Assembly: GCA_002483605.1 (NCBI GenBank)
Contig: DLIG01000012.1
Location: 1-15,585 of the forward strand
Length of the DNA: 15,585 nt
Source of the DNA: Sulfurovum sp. UBA7648
Lineage (GTDB): Bacteria; Campylobacterota; Campylobacteria; Campylobacterales; Sulfurovaceae
Direction of reading: 5' to 3'
The translations under genes and the position numbers were made by a program. This document shows, piece by piece, positions 14,158 through 15,585 of this stretch. Position 1 is the stretch's first letter. Every line of letters starts with the position of its first letter. Below the pieces are notes generated by a model that had not been told where the DNA came from, ran no database searches, and was given only the letters and a program-made list of their open reading frames with translations.

Positions 14158-15528
14158 ATGACAAACATTATTCTATGCGGCGGAAATGGTACGAGACTAT
14201 GGCCCATAAGCCGTACACTGATGCCAAAACAGTTTGTTAAGCTTTTTGATGATAAATCACTTTTTCAGTTAACCGTAGAGAGGAATAATGTTGTATGTGA
14301 TTCTATGCTAGTCGTTTCAAATGCCGAACAGTATTTTTTGGCGCTCGACCAACTAGAAGAAATGGGATGTGAAAGCAACAAATATATACTAGAACCTGTC
14401 GGCCGAAATACTGCTCCTGCTATCGCTTTGGCATGCATGTCGCTGCCTGCTGAGAAGATAGTTTTTGTAACCCCTTCTGACCATCTGATAAAAGATCATG
14501 ACCCATACATAAAAGTACTTTTACGAGGCAAAGAACTTGCCAAGCAAGATCATCTTGTAACATTCGGAATAACTCCTGCGTATGCAGAAACAGGATTTGG
14601 GTACATAGAAGCCAACGGTGAAGATGTCAAGGCTTTTCATGAAAAGCCTGATCTTGAAACTGCTGCTAAATATGTGAGAGCCGGAAACTACTACTGGAAC
14701 AGCGGAATGTTTTGCTTTAAAGCCGGAGTGTTTTTAGATGAATTAAAAAAGTATTCTTCTGAGATATACAATATGTCCAAAATAGCATTTGATAATGCGA
14801 ACAATGGTGATATTTTGCGTATCAAGCATAATGATATGGCTGCAATTCCTGAAGATAGTATCGATTATGCAGTGATGGAGAAGAGCAAGAAGGTAAAAGT
14901 CATTTCAAGTGATATCGGTTGGAGCGATCTGGGAAGTTTTGATGCGCTTTATGAGGAATTGCCACAAGATACAAATGGAAATACAATAAATCAAAATCAT
15001 GTAAGCATAGGCAGTAAAAATAATTTAGTTTTGAGTGACGATAGACAAATAGTAACAATAGATATAGATAATCTTATAATAGTAGATGCAGGCGATGCAG
15101 TGCTGATCTCACAAAGGGGTTCGTCGCAAAAAGTAAAGAATATTGTTCAAAAATTAAAAGAGCAAAATTCGCAGTTACACAATATACACATTACTGCATA
15201 TCGGCCATGGGGAACTTATACTGTTTTGGAAGACAAACCCGGATACAAGATCAAGCGTATAGTTGTAAAACCGGGAAAGCAGCTTAGTTTACAAAAACAT
15301 CATCATCGTAATGAGCATTGGATAGTAATTAGCGGAATAGCCACAATAACTATAGGAGAGGATACCCGCCAATTAATGCAAAATGAGTCCACATTTATAA
15401 AAATGGGAGAAATCCATCGTTTATCAAATAAGACTCAAATTCCGTTAGTGCTCATCGAAGCGCAGGTAGGTGACTACACAGGAGAAGATGATATAGTGCG
15501 CATAGAAGATGATTTTAAGCGAAAATGA
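14158..15528 (+). CDS. manC: Mannose-1-phosphate guanylyltransferase / mannose-6-phosphate isomerase (type II, bifunctional)
   Basis: Makes GDP-mannose from GTP and mannose-1-phosphate. The C-terminal cupin also isomerises fructose-6-phosphate to mannose-6-phosphate in this fused type. At 456 residues it is slightly short of the usual 470-480 but complete. The pyrophosphorylase signature GGNGTRLWPISR is at 8-19, then PKQF at 23-26, VTPSDHLI at 104-111, FHEKP at 160-164 (usual F-V-E-K-P) and YYWNSGMFCF at 178-187. The cupin region has YRPWGTYTVLED at 348-359, QLSLQKHHHRNEHWIVISG at about 375-393 with the metal-binding histidines, and GEIHRLSN at 417-424. GDP-mannose may be used directly or converted further. 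Phosphomannomutase is not in the window. The gene is mosaic in composition: its 5' part is near half GC while 14760-15200 is about 30%. Confidence 0.95.
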   Translation: MTNIILCGGNGTRLWPISRTLMPKQFVKLFDDKSLFQLTVERNNVVCDSMLVVSNAEQYFLALDQLEEMGCESNKYILEPVGRNTAPAIALACMSLPAEKIVFVTPSDHLIKDHDPYIKVLLRGKELAKQDHLVTFGITPAYAETGFGYIEANGEDVKAFHEKPDLETAAKYVRAGNYYWNSGMFCFKAGVFLDELKKYSSEIYNMSKIAFDNANNGDILRIKHNDMAAIPEDSIDYAVMEKSKKVKVISSDIGWSDLGSFDALYEELPQDTNGNTINQNHVSIGSKNNLVLSDDRQIVTIDIDNLIIVDAGDAVLISQRGSSQKVKNIVQKLKEQNSQLHNIHITAYRPWGTYTVLEDKPGYKIKRIVVKPGKQLSLQKHHHRNEHWIVISGIATITIGEDTRQLMQNESTFIKMGEIHRLSNKTQIPLVLIEAQVGDYTGEDDIVRIEDDFKRK

Positions 15529-15563
15529 TACCAGACAAAATGGATTAAGGGTTTGAATGACAT

Positions 15564-15584
15564 TAGTTTTTAGTTTTTAGTTTT
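15564..15584 (+). repeat. TAGTTTT tandem repeat, at least three copies, running off the window
   Basis: Three exact 7-base units begin at 15564, 15571 and 15578, with one further T at the window edge, 36 bases after the manC stop. Because the unit holds TAG and its length is not a multiple of three, three copies place a stop in all + frames. The complement has TAA with the same effect. It is therefore non-coding. The copy number beyond the window is unknown. AAGGG at 15546-15550 and an ATG at 15557 precede it, but that frame closes after seven codons. Confidence 0.75.
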
Positions 15585-15585
15585 T

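Noticed and set aside
15557..15585. Coding phase-variation repeat at the 5' end of a gene after manC.
   Set aside because: The 7-mer unit contains TAG, and its complement TAA, so three copies stop every frame on both strands; it cannot be read through.
1..15585. tRNA or rRNA genes, CRISPR arrays, insertion sequences.
   Set aside because: None seen. The coding sequence is nearly continuous, no transposase motifs or regularly spaced direct repeats occur, and the largest gap is 91 bases.

Overview
This window is the interior of a surface-polysaccharide (O-antigen or capsule) locus from a Gram-negative bacterium. All genes lie on the + strand and run almost without gaps. It has a Wzx/Wzy-type core: flippase, polymerase-like protein, glycosyltransferases and two acyltransferases, flanked by genes that make the activated sugars. 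The host cannot be named from sequence alone. Codon use, gene style and the mixture of ~50-60% GC flanks with a ~25-40% GC core would fit a Campylobacterota such as a Sulfuricurvum/Sulfurimonas relative, but this is a low-confidence guess.

Layout. (A) 1-1545, about 50% GC: the 3' end of UDP-glucose 6-dehydrogenase and a UDP-glucuronate 4-epimerase. Together they supply UDP-GlcA and UDP-GalA. (B) 1545-9556, AT-rich: OafA-like acyltransferase, Wzx flippase, CapA-family protein, ATP-grasp ligase, Wzy/ligase-like membrane protein, GT4 glycosyltransferase, hexapeptide O-acetyltransferase and a second GT4. Most neighbours overlap by 1-17 bases, so this is one translationally coupled operon. (C) 9619-14066, about 50-60% GC: a complete UDP-L-FucNAc module (fnlA/capE, fnlB/capF, fnlC/capG) followed by a WbuB-type glycosyltransferase. 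(D) 14158-15528, mixed and lower GC: ManC, for GDP-mannose. The window ends in a short TAGTTTT tandem repeat.

Working model (inference). The repeat unit contains L-FucNAc added by WbuB, a hexuronic acid (GlcA or GalA) and perhaps mannose or a mannose-derived sugar. Two acyltransferases O-acylate it. A CapA-family protein and an uncharacterised ATP-grasp ligase, whose genes overlap, may add a further group, for example an amide on the uronic acid carboxyl. Wzx exports the unit and Wzy polymerises it. No initiating phosphoglycosyltransferase, Wzz chain-length regulator or phosphomannomutase is present here, so these must lie elsewhere.

Most notable points: the CapA plus ATP-grasp pair of unknown function; the sharp base-composition boundaries around the core, one exactly at a stop/start overlap and the other marked by a 13-bp perfect inverted repeat; and a 15-codon mini-ORF between the ATP-grasp gene and wzy that looks like the first residues of a lost glycosyltransferase.
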